NCBI GenBank assembly: GCA_902363595.1
Contig: CABJAP010000012.1
Span: 62,001-126,000 of the forward strand
Direction of reading: 5' to 3'
Source of the DNA: Clostridia bacterium
GTDB taxonomy: Bacteria > Bacillota > Clostridia > Peptostreptococcales > Anaerovoracaceae
DNA: 64,000 nucleotides
Part shown: piece after piece, positions 9,238 through 18,312 of the stretch
Position numbering within the stretch: the stretch's first letter is position 1
Layout: every line of letters begins with the position of its first letter
Translations under genes and position numbers: made by a program
The notes under the pieces: generated by a model
Told to the model about the DNA's origin: nothing
Seen by the model: the letters and a program-made list of their open reading frames with translations, nothing else
The model's database searches: none

Positions 9238-10673
9238 AAGCATATCCGAGCATTTTTAATGACGTCTTGTCTCCCGTTACCCCCGGCCCATCAAGTTCCA
9301 ATACTTGCGGGCCGTTTCGTATTGGAAAGCTTCTTCGTCAGCTGCTGGGCGGAACGCCCGTGCGCATGAAAATTGAAATGGCGGAAAAGGGCGGTTACAG
9401 CCAGACTTTTTATGGGATGCATAGCGACAAGGCATTCATCGGCGGCATCTTAGGAAAGGATTTGCACAGCTATCAATTTAACCGGGCCTACGATGACGCC
9501 CAAAAGGAGGGGATGACGGTTGAAGTGGAGTTCAATGATTCCGTTTCCTCAATTCCAACAGAACTCAGTATCATAACCATTGAAAATTCCCGGCGCAGAT
9601 TGTGCATTTCTGCGGCCTCCTTGGGCGGCGGCGAAATCTTTATAGATAGAATTAACGGCGCGGCTGTTGCCATTGACGGCAAGCGTTATTACCTGATTGT
9701 TGAAACAAACGATCAAGGCATAACCTGCCGCCCATCCACCCGACCCTTCGATCAGTCTTTGATCGATGAAGTGGAACAGGACCCTCGTGTGAATTGGTAC
9801 AGCATTACAAATCCGGTCTATGAAATCCTTCCTGTGGAAAATTCCCGGCCGCCGTTTGAGTCGGCGGCGGGTATGCTGGCCTATGTTGAGAAAAAGGGAA
9901 TCAGTCTTTGGCAGGCGGCCATCGATTACGAAACTTCCATATGCGGATTGCCGGGTGAAGCCGTATGGAACCTTTGCCAAAAGGTATATGACTTGACCAT
10001 CGATGCGATTGAAAAGGGCTATCGAGTCGCGGGCTTTGAAGGCGTTACTACGCCAAAGGCTTTAAAAGCAGCTGATTTTTACACCAGCGGCAGAGCAATC
10101 CCCCTGGGAATGGCATCGGCGGCTGCGCCAGAAGCTCTGGCGATCATGGAATACAGCAATGCCCATGGAACGATTGTGTGCATGCCTACGGGCGGTTCTT
10201 CCGGCATTATCGTTCCCGCCATCCGAAATTCGGCAATGGCGTTGGGACTGTCTGAGGCGGATGAACGAAAAGCGCTGCTGACAGCCGGTTTGATCGGTAC
10301 CTTTTATTACCCTACCCATTATTCCGGCGATCTGGGCTGCCAGGCGGAAATCGGTATCGCCGTGTCCATGGCTGCCGGGGCGCTGGCATCTCTCATGACC
10401 GATGATGTCAGGACCATTGAGAGAGCTGCTGTCTTAGGTGCACAGAGCTTGCTGGGGCTTCTCTGTGATCCCATCGACGGATATGTGCAGGTGCCGTGCT
10501 TTATTCGCAATATGACGGCCGTTCCCACGGCAGCTGTCTGCGCTAACAGCGCCATGGCCGGGCTGGACACCTTGGTCAGCTTGGATGAAATGGCGCAGAC
10601 AATCCTCAGGACCGGAGAAAAGCTTTATTCCATTAACGACTACGGAGTTTGCTATTGCAGCAAACTCCGATAG
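9234..10673 (+). CDS. Iron-sulfur L-serine-dehydratase-like enzyme (fused beta-alpha)
   Basis: A 479-residue protein of the oxygen-sensitive [4Fe-4S] L-serine ammonia-lyase family, with beta and alpha parts in one chain. The beta motif reads GPSSSNTCGPFRIG where typical members have GPSSSHT, so the usual His is Asn. Candidate cluster ligands are the Cys residues in GDLGCQAEIG, LLGLLCDPIDGYVQVPC and possibly the C-terminal CYC. GMASAAAPEALAIM and MPTGGSSGI are also typical of the alpha part. Typical members convert serine to pyruvate and ammonia; the altered motif leaves room for another beta-hydroxy amino acid. It overlaps the upstream activator gene by four bases. Confidence 0.8.
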   Translation: MKAYPSIFNDVLSPVTPGPSSSNTCGPFRIGKLLRQLLGGTPVRMKIEMAEKGGYSQTFYGMHSDKAFIGGILGKDLHSYQFNRAYDDAQKEGMTVEVEFNDSVSSIPTELSIITIENSRRRLCISAASLGGGEIFIDRINGAAVAIDGKRYYLIVETNDQGITCRPSTRPFDQSLIDEVEQDPRVNWYSITNPVYEILPVENSRPPFESAAGMLAYVEKKGISLWQAAIDYETSICGLPGEAVWNLCQKVYDLTIDAIEKGYRVAGFEGVTTPKALKAADFYTSGRAIPLGMASAAAPEALAIMEYSNAHGTIVCMPTGGSSGIIVPAIRNSAMALGLSEADERKALLTAGLIGTFYYPTHYSGDLGCQAEIGIAVSMAAGALASLMTDDVRTIERAAVLGAQSLLGLLCDPIDGYVQVPCFIRNMTAVPTAAVCANSAMAGLDTLVSLDEMAQTILRTGEKLYSINDYGVCYCSKLR

Positions 10674-10991
10674 GGGATCAGCCGGCCAGCTCGCCTGCGA
10701 TGGAGTAAATCCTGGTATCTGGTATAAAAACCGGCAATTTTGAATTTTTGTATCTGCTTTCAACGCCTATAAAGGCCAATTTTCTCAAAACCTGTGAAAA
10801 CTCAAAAAAACGCCTCTTTCACTCGAAAATCCGCAGCAGCAACCCTCTCCAAGCTATAATTTTGATACAAAAAATGAAAAGAATCAGATTTTTATAACCC
10901 GGCAGCTCGTCTGCTTGACGCAAAGCAGACTGGGCCAGCGAGGGGCCCTTGGCTTATCCACTATATCTCCAAACACCTGCTTGAAGGAAGC

Positions 10992-11023
10992 GGTGCATTC
11001 TTGCAACTATTGTAAAACTGCAA
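10992..11023 (+). promoter_or_regulatory. Upstream activator element A, copy 2 (ykvI operon)
   Basis: GGTGCA-TTCT-TGCA is followed by ATTGTAAAACTGCAA, closely matching the element at 4942. It starts 153 bp before the sigma-54 core, ten bases (one helical turn) less than copies 1 and 3. Confidence 0.7.
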
Positions 11024-11144
11024 AGAAGAATAAGGAAAATCCAAGGCGTTTGGTGAAAAATGCCCAAAAGTCCGAACCAGTAAAAACCCTTAAATTTCAG
11101 GGATGAAAGGCAATTTTCTGAAAATATCTTCTATTTTGCTCCGT

Positions 11145-11159
11145 TGGCATATGAATTGC
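11145..11159 (+). promoter_or_regulatory. Sigma-54 promoter of the ykvI-opine dehydrogenase operon
   Basis: TGGCATATGAATTGC has correct GG/GC spacing and lies about 60 bases before the start codon. Confidence 0.8.
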
Positions 11160-11219
11160 GGTTGTTACTAATGTAATCGTTATTTTATATGTGAGAGATA
11201 GTAAAGAAAGGAAAAGGCT

Positions 11220-12365
11220 ATGCTAAAAATCGGAAAAAGCGAAGTTCGCATCAGCATGGTAATTAAGCTTGCCGGTGCATTCTGTGCATTCCTCATCGGA
11301 GCGGGGTTTGCCACAGGACAAGAAATTATGCAGTATTTTACAAATTATGGACTGGCAAAAGGTATCGGAGTTATGGTGGTAAACTGTTTACTCGGAGCCT
11401 GGACAGCGGCAGCAATCATGAACCTTGGCAATGAATCAAAGGATGAACAAGGTTTGAACTCTTATAAGAACTTATGCGGAAAATATGTGGGAGCATTTTT
11501 ATCCTGGTTTATCCCAATTTTCATGTTCCTCACCCTGGTAATTATGATCGCCGGATTCGGCTCAACACTTAATCAGCTTTTTGGAACCCCCAACTGGGTG
11601 GGATGCCTGGTCTTCGCCGTTGTTGTAACAGCAGTGGTATTGCTGGGACTGGCAAGAGTTATTGACACCATCGGTTTCATCGGGCCGGCCATCATCATCG
11701 TCACCATGATCATGGCAATCGGCGTTTTAGCTACAAAAGGCATTGATCTTGCAAATTGGGAAAATTACATAAATACCCACGACGTCCTGCTCGCTTCCAG
11801 CAGCTGGTTCATGTCAGGGGTACTGTATGCATTGTGGAACATTGTAATGTGCCTGCCCTTCATGTCAGCCATGGGCTCCAAGGCGCAGAACAAGACAGAA
11901 GTCATCACAGGAACCGTTTTAGGAAATGTCTTATTCACAGTGGGCACTTTATTCTTAGTACTGGCCGAAGGTTCCCAGATCGATATTGTAGGAGAAATGT
12001 CCATACCAGCCTTAACCATGGCACAGGAGCTTTCACCTATATTCGGCGTCGTCTACGCAATTATTCTCGTTCTTGCCATCTTTACCACGGCCGTTCCTCT
12101 CATGTGGTCCGTATCCTCCCGTCTGGCAAAGGAAAAGACCGTAAAATTTGCTGTTATCTGCCTGATCATCGCAGTACTGGGCTTTTTCGGAGGACAGCTG
12201 CCATTTGAACGTTTGATTAACTATATCTACCCATTGATCGGATACGTTGGATTTATTGAATTCGCCTTTATCATTTGGAGAGATATTAAATTGATTCGGG
12301 GAATGAAATCGGGAGAACCCCTTCCGGCCCACGATGAGGAAGAGAAGAAAACGGCGGAAAAATAG
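11220..12365 (+). CDS. YkvI family membrane transporter (copy 1)
   Basis: A 381-residue integral membrane protein with about ten hydrophobic segments and a charged C-terminal tail (HDEEEKKTAEK). The N-terminal block GAFCAFLIGAGFATGQEIMQYF is the hallmark of the YkvI family, distant relatives of LeuT/APC-type amino acid symporters. AAAGGAAAAGG precedes the ATG. It is first in a sigma-54 operon with the opine dehydrogenase-like gene 15 bases downstream, so it probably imports the substrate of that enzyme. Two paralogues sit at 15974 and 51971. The substrate is not known. Confidence 0.85.
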   Translation: MLKIGKSEVRISMVIKLAGAFCAFLIGAGFATGQEIMQYFTNYGLAKGIGVMVVNCLLGAWTAAAIMNLGNESKDEQGLNSYKNLCGKYVGAFLSWFIPIFMFLTLVIMIAGFGSTLNQLFGTPNWVGCLVFAVVVTAVVLLGLARVIDTIGFIGPAIIIVTMIMAIGVLATKGIDLANWENYINTHDVLLASSSWFMSGVLYALWNIVMCLPFMSAMGSKAQNKTEVITGTVLGNVLFTVGTLFLVLAEGSQIDIVGEMSIPALTMAQELSPIFGVVYAIILVLAIFTTAVPLMWSVSSRLAKEKTVKFAVICLIIAVLGFFGGQLPFERLINYIYPLIGYVGFIEFAFIIWRDIKLIRGMKSGEPLPAHDEEEKKTAEK

Positions 12366-12380
12366 TTAGGAGGCTAAACT

Positions 12381-13481
12381 ATGAACAAAGAAGTTGTAGC
12401 GGTATTAGGCGGTGGAAACGGAGCTCACGCTCTGGCCGCGGATCTGACAAACAGAGGCTACCTGGTCAATCTTTATGAAATGCCCAGGTTCAAAAAAAAC
12501 ATGACAAAGGTGTTTGAAACAAAGACGGTTTCATCCATTGGTGTCATCGAGGGAATCTTTGAAATGAATATGGTGACCGATGATATCGAAGAAGCCATTA
12601 AAGACGTCAAGTACATCGTAATCCTGACACCAGCCTTTGCCCATGCCGATTATGCCAAGTTATTAAAAGGAAAGGTTACTTCTGATCAGGTAATCGTCTC
12701 CATTCCGGGAGCATTTGCTTCACTTAAGATTAAAAAAATCATTGGCAGCGACCCATGCCCTGTGCTGGTAGACGCCAACAACCTGATGTACGATGCCAGG
12801 CTGGTCGAACCGGGCAAAGTAAATATTCTGGAACTGGATAAAATCGAACTGGGCTTTCTGCCGACTACAGCTGAAGCTGAATTAATGCCTGAACTTAACG
12901 ACATGTTCGACATTTGCGGCACCTTCCACGATGTGATGGAATGCGGTCTGGCTTTGATAAATCCCGCGCTGCACAGCGGCCCCTGCATTCTCAACGCAGG
13001 CCCTATCGAATATAAGAACAACGACTTTTATTTGTATGAGCACGGGTTCACTCCTTCTGCGACTAAGATCGATATGCGGCTGGACCAGGAGAGAAAAGCT
13101 ATCGCCAAAGCTTTGGGATATGACATCAATCCATTCCACTGTTTCCCCAATATCAGACATATTGAAGAGCGGGGAGAAGAATATGAATGGCAGGATTTGT
13201 ACAGAGCCGCCCATGGAGACATCGGACTTACGCCGATCGGGGGCCCCAACGACATTTTCAGCAGATATCTGACTGAAGATGCTCCCTGCGGCCTTGTCCC
13301 ATGGTCCTGTATTGGAAAGGCGGTGGGAGTCCCCACGCCGACGATCGATTCCATTGTCAATCTTTATTCTGTTTTCCACGAAATCGATTGGTGGGAAAAG
13401 GGAGTGACCTTGGAAGACTTGGGGCTGACCGACTTGACAAAGGAACAAATGAAGACCTACTGCGAGACTGGCACAAAATAA
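12381..13481 (+). CDS. NAD/NADP octopine/nopaline dehydrogenase family protein
   Basis: A 366-residue protein with an N-terminal Rossmann fold (VAVLGGGNGAHALAADLTNR, residues about 6-25) and a C-terminal opine dehydrogenase domain, including GPIEYKNNDFYLYEHGFTPS and HCFPNIRHIEERG. Family members interconvert an N-(carboxyalkyl) amino acid with an amino acid plus an alpha-keto acid using NAD(P)H. In a Stickland organism with a dedicated transporter the oxidative, opine-degrading direction is plausible, releasing an amino acid. That direction is inference. AGGAGG precedes the ATG, and a strong terminator follows. Confidence 0.85.
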   Translation: MNKEVVAVLGGGNGAHALAADLTNRGYLVNLYEMPRFKKNMTKVFETKTVSSIGVIEGIFEMNMVTDDIEEAIKDVKYIVILTPAFAHADYAKLLKGKVTSDQVIVSIPGAFASLKIKKIIGSDPCPVLVDANNLMYDARLVEPGKVNILELDKIELGFLPTTAEAELMPELNDMFDICGTFHDVMECGLALINPALHSGPCILNAGPIEYKNNDFYLYEHGFTPSATKIDMRLDQERKAIAKALGYDINPFHCFPNIRHIEERGEEYEWQDLYRAAHGDIGLTPIGGPNDIFSRYLTEDAPCGLVPWSCIGKAVGVPTPTIDSIVNLYSVFHEIDWWEKGVTLEDLGLTDLTKEQMKTYCETGTK

Positions 13482-13499
13482 TCACCTGACAACGATTAA

Positions 13500-13547
13500 G
13501 GCTGCTGCACGAAGCAAATCGCTTTTCATGCAGCAGCCCTGTTTTTT
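13500..13547 (+). terminator. Terminator after the opine dehydrogenase-like gene
   Basis: The perfect arms GGCTGCTGCA and TGCAGCAGCC are followed by CTGTTTTTT. Confidence 0.85.
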
Positions 13548-13557
13548 CTCAATATCA

Positions 13558-13590
13558 GGCCCCACAAACCCATAAGTTTGCGTAAAAAAT
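13558..13590 (+). repeat. Right-half relic of the terminal-inverted-repeat element (copy D)
   Basis: GGCCCCACAAACCCATAA followed by GTTTGCGTAAA matches the right end of the elements at 33323, 39506 and 60874. The left half is missing. Confidence 0.55.
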
Positions 13591-13670
13591 AAAATATTTC
13601 AATAAAATTTTCCCGATATTAAACACACTGTGCCAAACCATGTACCCAGATCTGAAAGGAGAAACTTTAA

Positions 13671-14465
13671 ATGAAAGCGACAGGAAACGGTATCTTTAGA
13701 CACTACAATTACATAAAACCCGGGGAAGATATGCATTATTGGTCCAACAAAGGCGGTACCTGCACCGGCGAGCTGGTGGGGATCATCGTGGTGCCGGCCT
13801 GGCTCCCATGCCCTCCCGGCCACGTGAGCAACGCCTATACCTTTGATTTCCCCGTAAAATATATGGAATTGACAGGAACCAATCAAACCATGGTTCACGG
13901 CGGGGAAGAGGCGATTGCAGACCATCTGGTTGAAGCGGCCAGAAAGCTGGAGCGGGACGGATGCAGGGTCATCTGCGCAGACTGCGGATATTTCGGACAT
14001 TTTCAAAAACAGGTGGCCAATGCGGTGGATGTTCCTGTTTACTTATCGGGCGTGATCCAGGTCCCCTGGATCCGGTCAGGACTGAAGGATCATCAGAAAA
14101 TTGGCGTGTTATGCGCAGACGCGCCTCATCTGACTTATAGTCTCTTTCAATCCTGCGGCGTGTCAAAGGAGGATTTCGACCGCTGTATCATAGTGGGGGC
14201 GCAGAATGAAGCGGAATTCTACAAAATCGATAAAAATGTAGGCAACCTGGATTCGGCCAAGATCAGGGAAGAACTGGTGAATCTTGCGCTCACAATGCAG
14301 CAGGAGCATCCTGATATGGGAGCGGTTCTGCTGGAATGCACGGATATGTCACCGTATATCGACTCGGTGCAGGCAGCCGTCAACTTGCCCGTATTCGACG
14401 CAGTTACCATGATAAAGTTTTTATACAATACCGTTGCCCACAGGGGCTGCGGGGGCTTTCTGTAG
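13671..14465 (+). CDS. Aspartate/glutamate racemase superfamily protein
   Basis: A 264-residue cytoplasmic protein with the two-Cys layout of the Asp/Glu/hydantoin racemase superfamily: the first Cys in VICADCGYFGHF (about residues 103-114) and the second in VLLECTDMSPY (about 221-231). Cofactor-independent racemases use such Cys pairs to exchange the alpha proton. GGAGAAAC precedes the ATG. It lies between the opine dehydrogenase-like gene and a PucR regulator, and a D-amino-acid aldolase-like gene is further downstream. A role in handling D-amino or hydroxy-amino acids is therefore reasonable, but the substrate is unassigned. Confidence 0.75.
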   Translation: MKATGNGIFRHYNYIKPGEDMHYWSNKGGTCTGELVGIIVVPAWLPCPPGHVSNAYTFDFPVKYMELTGTNQTMVHGGEEAIADHLVEAARKLERDGCRVICADCGYFGHFQKQVANAVDVPVYLSGVIQVPWIRSGLKDHQKIGVLCADAPHLTYSLFQSCGVSKEDFDRCIIVGAQNEAEFYKIDKNVGNLDSAKIREELVNLALTMQQEHPDMGAVLLECTDMSPYIDSVQAAVNLPVFDAVTMIKFLYNTVAHRGCGGFL

Positions 14466-14533
14466 GGCTTGTCGCAGTAACGTGAGGCAAGGTGAAGAAC
14501 TATTTATAATATAAATAATTTAATCGATACAGT

Positions 14534-14561
14534 TTGAAAAAATAAATACTTATGCTATAAT
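14534..14561 (+). promoter_or_regulatory. Vegetative promoter of the pucR-type gene
   Basis: TTGAAA, 16 bases, then TATAAT, followed by the leader peptide and the PucR gene. It contrasts with the sigma-54 promoters of the catabolic operons. Confidence 0.65.
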
Positions 14562-14608
14562 CGTCTTATTCGGACATGATGAAATTATTTATCATGGAAA
14601 GGAGTTTC

Positions 14609-14644
14609 ATGGTCATTGAAGATGATATGAAAAAGAACGGATGA
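14609..14644 (+). CDS. Eleven-codon leader peptide overlapping the PucR gene start
   Basis: ATG 14609 follows GGAAAGGAG by four bases and encodes MVIEDDMKKNG. Its TGA (14642-14644) overlaps the ATG (14641) of the PucR gene, which has no good ribosome-binding site of its own. The arrangement suggests translational coupling. Whether the peptide itself does anything is unknown. Confidence 0.5.
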   Translation: MVIEDDMKKNG

Positions 14645-15840
14645 TTACGGTAAAACGGATATTAAAGGATGCATTGTTTGAGGATTTCCAACTCGTTGCA
14701 GGCGATCGGGGGCTGAACAATATCGTCACGGGCAACGCCATCTTTGATTGGGAAACTCCGGAAGAAATTAGAAGGACTTTTAAGAAAGGCGACTTTGTCA
14801 TCACCACTTTGAGAAAAGCCAAAGAAGACAAGGAAGTTTCAGAAGAATGCCTGAAAACCCTTTTCCGCATGCGCGTATCGGCCATTGCGGTCAGAAGCAT
14901 CTATTATGATGAAATTCCACAGAATATTAAAAGATATGCCGATGCCTTCGGAGTGCCGATTTTTTTATTTAAAAAAGGGTACACCGAAGACATCATTTAT
15001 TTTGTGCAGAAAAAAATTGCCCAAGACGCCAATCGGCAGATGGCCGCCAAGCTGGCCCGCCAGCTGCTGGGAGACGAACAAAACAAAGAGCTGATCAACG
15101 AGTTTATTGAGCAGAATGGAATGCACCTTTACGATAATATCCGGAGCATCTATTGCTGCTGCGCGACCGAAAGTCAGGACCAGACCAGTGACGCCTGGAA
15201 TATGGAAGAAACAATACTCCGGGCCGTTGAAAGAAATCCATCTGCAGCGGCCGATTATTCCATGGTAAAGGCTGGAACGGGAATTCTGCTTGTCTATACA
15301 TACGGACTAGGAAAGGAAGGTGTGCAAACAACTGCGCCGGCTCGGGACAATCTGGTGAAAGAACTGGCAGCGCCGGGAACCTTTCAGCTGGGGATCAGCA
15401 GAGTTCATCATCACGCCCAGAGGATCGGCGAAGCCATGAAAGAAAGTGTTTTCGCAGGAATAAGCTGCAGGATCGATCGTGAAACCATACGCACGTTTGA
15501 TGCAATCGGCGCCGACCGCTTCTTAATTCCCATGGAGAATAACCCCTGCGTGGTGCAGGCTTATACAGAAAAGCTGGACTTGCTGAGGAAGTATGATGAC
15601 AAGCACCATTCCTGCATGTTGGAAACCTTAATTCAATTTGTGGAAAGCAACGGAAGCATCAAGCTGACCAGTCAGAAAATGTTTCAACATGAAAATACGA
15701 TCCGCTATCGGATTGACCGTATAAAAAAACTGTTCGCCATGGAGGAATCAGAAAACAGTTATATCGAACTTTACATGATCGTCCGGCTCTGTAAAATCAA
15801 AAACTGTATTCGGGAGTTCCTGCTGGAGGACAATCTTTGA
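14641..15840 (+). CDS. PucR family transcriptional regulator
   Basis: A 399-residue regulator with an N-terminal PucR-type domain (ITVKRILKDALFEDFQLVAGDRGL ... ETPEEIRRTFKKGDFVITTL, residues 2-60) and a C-terminal PucR helix-turn-helix (TLIQFVESNGSIKLTSQKMFQHENTIRYRIDRIKKL, about 320-365). Members often control purine or amino acid catabolism. The flanking genes (Asp/Glu racemase-like, YkvI transporter, D-threonine-aldolase-like) are the likely targets. Unlike the grd-type clusters it does not use sigma-54. The start overlaps a short leader peptide. Confidence 0.82.
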   Translation: MITVKRILKDALFEDFQLVAGDRGLNNIVTGNAIFDWETPEEIRRTFKKGDFVITTLRKAKEDKEVSEECLKTLFRMRVSAIAVRSIYYDEIPQNIKRYADAFGVPIFLFKKGYTEDIIYFVQKKIAQDANRQMAAKLARQLLGDEQNKELINEFIEQNGMHLYDNIRSIYCCCATESQDQTSDAWNMEETILRAVERNPSAAADYSMVKAGTGILLVYTYGLGKEGVQTTAPARDNLVKELAAPGTFQLGISRVHHHAQRIGEAMKESVFAGISCRIDRETIRTFDAIGADRFLIPMENNPCVVQAYTEKLDLLRKYDDKHHSCMLETLIQFVESNGSIKLTSQKMFQHENTIRYRIDRIKKLFAMEESENSYIELYMIVRLCKIKNCIREFLLEDNL

Positions 15841-15973
15841 TCAATCTTTTCAAAGCATTTGTAGCAGACTACAAGAAATTGACGATAAATTTTGAAATTT
15901 CATACAATTGTGCCCCATATGCCGCTGTTATATGATGAAAACAAATCAAGCAGACGTTGAGAGGAGGGATTTG

Positions 15974-17110
15974 ATGAACACGAAAACGAATGCGAAAACA
16001 GCGGTCAAGGTTGGTGTACTGGGCATCGCGGCGCCCTTTATCGGGATGCAGGTGGGAGCAGGGTTTGCTTCCGGCCAGGAGCTGATGTCCTTTTTCGGCA
16101 ATTTTGGCACAAAGGGGCTGGTGGGAATCGTTATAGTTGGTTTCGGGTATTTCATGCTGGGAATCATGGGGGCGCTCACTGCCAGGCGAATGGATTCGCC
16201 CTATTACGACGCGGTCTTCGCGCCGAAAAACAACAAGTACTTCCGGTGGTTTTCAAATGCAGTTATCATTTTTCTGGGCTTGTTCGGATGCCTGCCGATT
16301 ATGTACGCGGCCGGCGCTTCCATCCTGGAGATGCAGTTTGGAATTCCCACCATCGTGGGTTCCATTTTTATGGCTGTGATTACCCTGCTGTCGGTCATGT
16401 TCGGCACCCGGGGGTTTGTCAACAGCCTCAGTATCGCAGTGCCGGTTCTGGTCATTTCATCGGTAATTATTTGTATATACCTGCTGTTTAATCCGGTGGA
16501 TCCTTCGGCGGATTTCAACCCGGTATCGACCAACGGCCTTCTGCAGAACTGGTTTTTATCTTCTTTGCTCTATTTATCGTATAACATGCTCTGCGGGATT
16601 GCGGTAGTAGCGCCGCTTGGGCCTCTGGCAAAGAGCGACCGGACGATCTTTTGGGGATCCCTGATCGCAGGCGCCACCGTATGCGTGATGGCGATTATCT
16701 GCTGCAAGGCCATCATGGAAAACTACGATCTGGTAAAAGATGTGGATATGCCCACGGCCGTTATGGCGAGCAAGTTATCGCCAATCGCAGGAGCGGTGTA
16801 TGCGATCGCTTTGTTCCTGGCCGTTTATACGACAGCGGCAGCCAGCCTGTTCGCACTGGATGTCCAGCTGAATCGGCTAAAGGAAATGAAGATCAACTTA
16901 AAAATGAGCAAACCGGTGATGTTGCTTATCATTACCATTGTGGCTTACCTGTGCAGCTATGGCGGATTTGTGGGACTTGTCAACTTCCTGTACCCTTTTA
17001 CCGGGTATTTTGGGTTCGTCATATTGGCCGGCCTGATCTACAATTTCTTTACTGTTACCATCAAACGGAACGGTAAAGAAGAAAAACTGGCGGGAAAGGA
17101 AGGAGAGTAA
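15974..17110 (+). CDS. YkvI family membrane transporter (copy 2)
   Basis: A 378-residue membrane protein. GIAAPFIGMQVGAGFASGQEL near the N-terminus is the family signature, and about ten hydrophobic segments follow. I start at ATG 15974 because AGGAGGG lies five bases upstream; the frame is open further up, to 15908. The D-threonine-aldolase-like gene begins three bases after its stop, so the two form an operon and the transporter probably brings in the aldolase substrate. No sigma-54 promoter is evident upstream; control by the adjacent PucR protein is likely. Confidence 0.84.
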   Translation: MNTKTNAKTAVKVGVLGIAAPFIGMQVGAGFASGQELMSFFGNFGTKGLVGIVIVGFGYFMLGIMGALTARRMDSPYYDAVFAPKNNKYFRWFSNAVIIFLGLFGCLPIMYAAGASILEMQFGIPTIVGSIFMAVITLLSVMFGTRGFVNSLSIAVPVLVISSVIICIYLLFNPVDPSADFNPVSTNGLLQNWFLSSLLYLSYNMLCGIAVVAPLGPLAKSDRTIFWGSLIAGATVCVMAIICCKAIMENYDLVKDVDMPTAVMASKLSPIAGAVYAIALFLAVYTTAAASLFALDVQLNRLKEMKINLKMSKPVMLLIITIVAYLCSYGGFVGLVNFLYPFTGYFGFVILAGLIYNFFTVTIKRNGKEEKLAGKEGE

Positions 17111-17113
17111 ACC

Positions 17114-18223
17114 ATGTTAATCAGTGAAAGCTATGTAGGCAAGCATTACAGCGAATTACCGGATCCCTGTCTGATTGTGGATCTGGACAAATTGGACGAG
17201 AACATCAAGATTATGCAGGAATACGTGAGCGGCCATACGTCATGCGTTTTGCGCCCCCACATTAAGACCCACAAATGCCCGGCCATCGCCAATATGCAGA
17301 TTTCCGCCGGGGCCGCAGGCATTACCTGCGCCAAGATCGGTGAAGCGGAAGTGATGGCCATGTCCGGCATTAAAAATATTCTCATTGCCAACCAAATCGT
17401 TTCCCCGGCCAAAATTAAGGTGCTGGCCGGTTTGAACCGATACTGCGATGTGTCGGTGTGCGTGGATGACAAGGAAAATATTGACGCGCTGGATTACTTT
17501 GCCGGCGCAGCAGAAGCAAAAATACCAGTCTTAGTTGAACTGGATATTGTTCAGGACCGGTGCGGAACCCGGACAGCGGAAGAAACCCTGGAGCTGGCCC
17601 GATATGTGAGCAAAAAACCAAATTTGATCTTTAAAGGCATGCAGTCCTACGAAGGGCGGTTCCCCGATGACTGCCGCACAGAAGAGGCAAAGAGGACATT
17701 TGTAAAGGAGACGACCGGGTTTGCGGCGGAAGTAAAAGGCTATCTGCAGGATTCGGGAGTTCCGGTGGAGATTCTATCCGGAGTCAGCACCAGCACGGTC
17801 AAGTACGCCACCCAAATTGCCGACGGCATGACGGAGGTTCAGGCAGGTTCTTATGTTTTCATGGAAAGCGCGTACGATCCGGAGGTGATTGGATTGCCCT
17901 TGCAGCAAAGTCTTTACATCGTAACGAAAATTTGCAGCATGTACGGTGACAGAATCGTTTTGACTGCCGGAGAAAAGTCCATCACCAACGACCAAGGTCA
18001 GCCCCTTTTGGCCGATGATCCTCAGACAGGCATGGATCTCAACGAGGAGCATTGTTTGGTGGATCGAACGGATAAATTACAAGACTGCAAGATTGGGGAT
18101 ACGATGCTGGTGATTCCCAGCCATTGCTGTACAACCGTCAACTTGCACGACTATCTGTTCGCAGTGAGAAGCGGAATTGTAGAAGCCGTATGGCCGGTTT
18201 CTGCCAGAGGGCGTTCCTACTAA
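17114..18223 (+). CDS. D-threonine aldolase / DSD1-like PLP enzyme
   Basis: A 369-residue alanine-racemase-fold enzyme. RPHIKTHKCPAIA (about residues 48-60) carries the PLP-binding Lys, and IPSHCCTTVNLHD near the C-terminus supplies the metal-binding His and Cys typical of D-threonine aldolase, D-3-hydroxyaspartate aldolase and eukaryotic D-serine dehydratase. Aldolase members split a D-beta-hydroxy amino acid to glycine and an aldehyde, which here would feed glycine reductase. Which activity applies cannot be decided from the sequence. It is coupled to the YkvI gene three bases upstream; a hairpin follows. Confidence 0.82.
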   Translation: MLISESYVGKHYSELPDPCLIVDLDKLDENIKIMQEYVSGHTSCVLRPHIKTHKCPAIANMQISAGAAGITCAKIGEAEVMAMSGIKNILIANQIVSPAKIKVLAGLNRYCDVSVCVDDKENIDALDYFAGAAEAKIPVLVELDIVQDRCGTRTAEETLELARYVSKKPNLIFKGMQSYEGRFPDDCRTEEAKRTFVKETTGFAAEVKGYLQDSGVPVEILSGVSTSTVKYATQIADGMTEVQAGSYVFMESAYDPEVIGLPLQQSLYIVTKICSMYGDRIVLTAGEKSITNDQGQPLLADDPQTGMDLNEEHCLVDRTDKLQDCKIGDTMLVIPSHCCTTVNLHDYLFAVRSGIVEAVWPVSARGRSY

Positions 18224-18283
18224 AAATGACCGCCATTTCCAGCAAAGCCCAGCATGGAGGAGAAAATCAAACAAAATTGCCTA

Positions 18284-18310
18284 AGACCGTGTTAACACGG
18301 TCTCTTATTG
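18284..18310 (+). terminator. Hairpin terminator after the aldolase-like gene
   Basis: The perfect stem AGACCGTG/CACGGTCT around TTAA is followed by CTTATT. The T tract is weak. Confidence 0.55.
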
Positions 18311-18312
18311 TC

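Larger units (their letters stand above)
10674..11219. other. 546-base intergenic region upstream of the ykvI-opine dehydrogenase operon
   Basis: No convincing gene is seen. The functional parts I can identify are the tandem dyad at 10992 and the sigma-54 promoter at 11145. The rest is AT-rich with short inverted segments such as the paired CAGACT/AGTCTG-like stretch near 10911-10930. Confidence 0.5.

Noticed and set aside
15900..15930. A sigma-54 promoter upstream of YkvI copy 2
   Set aside because: TGCCCCATATGCCGC lacks the invariant GG of the -24 element.
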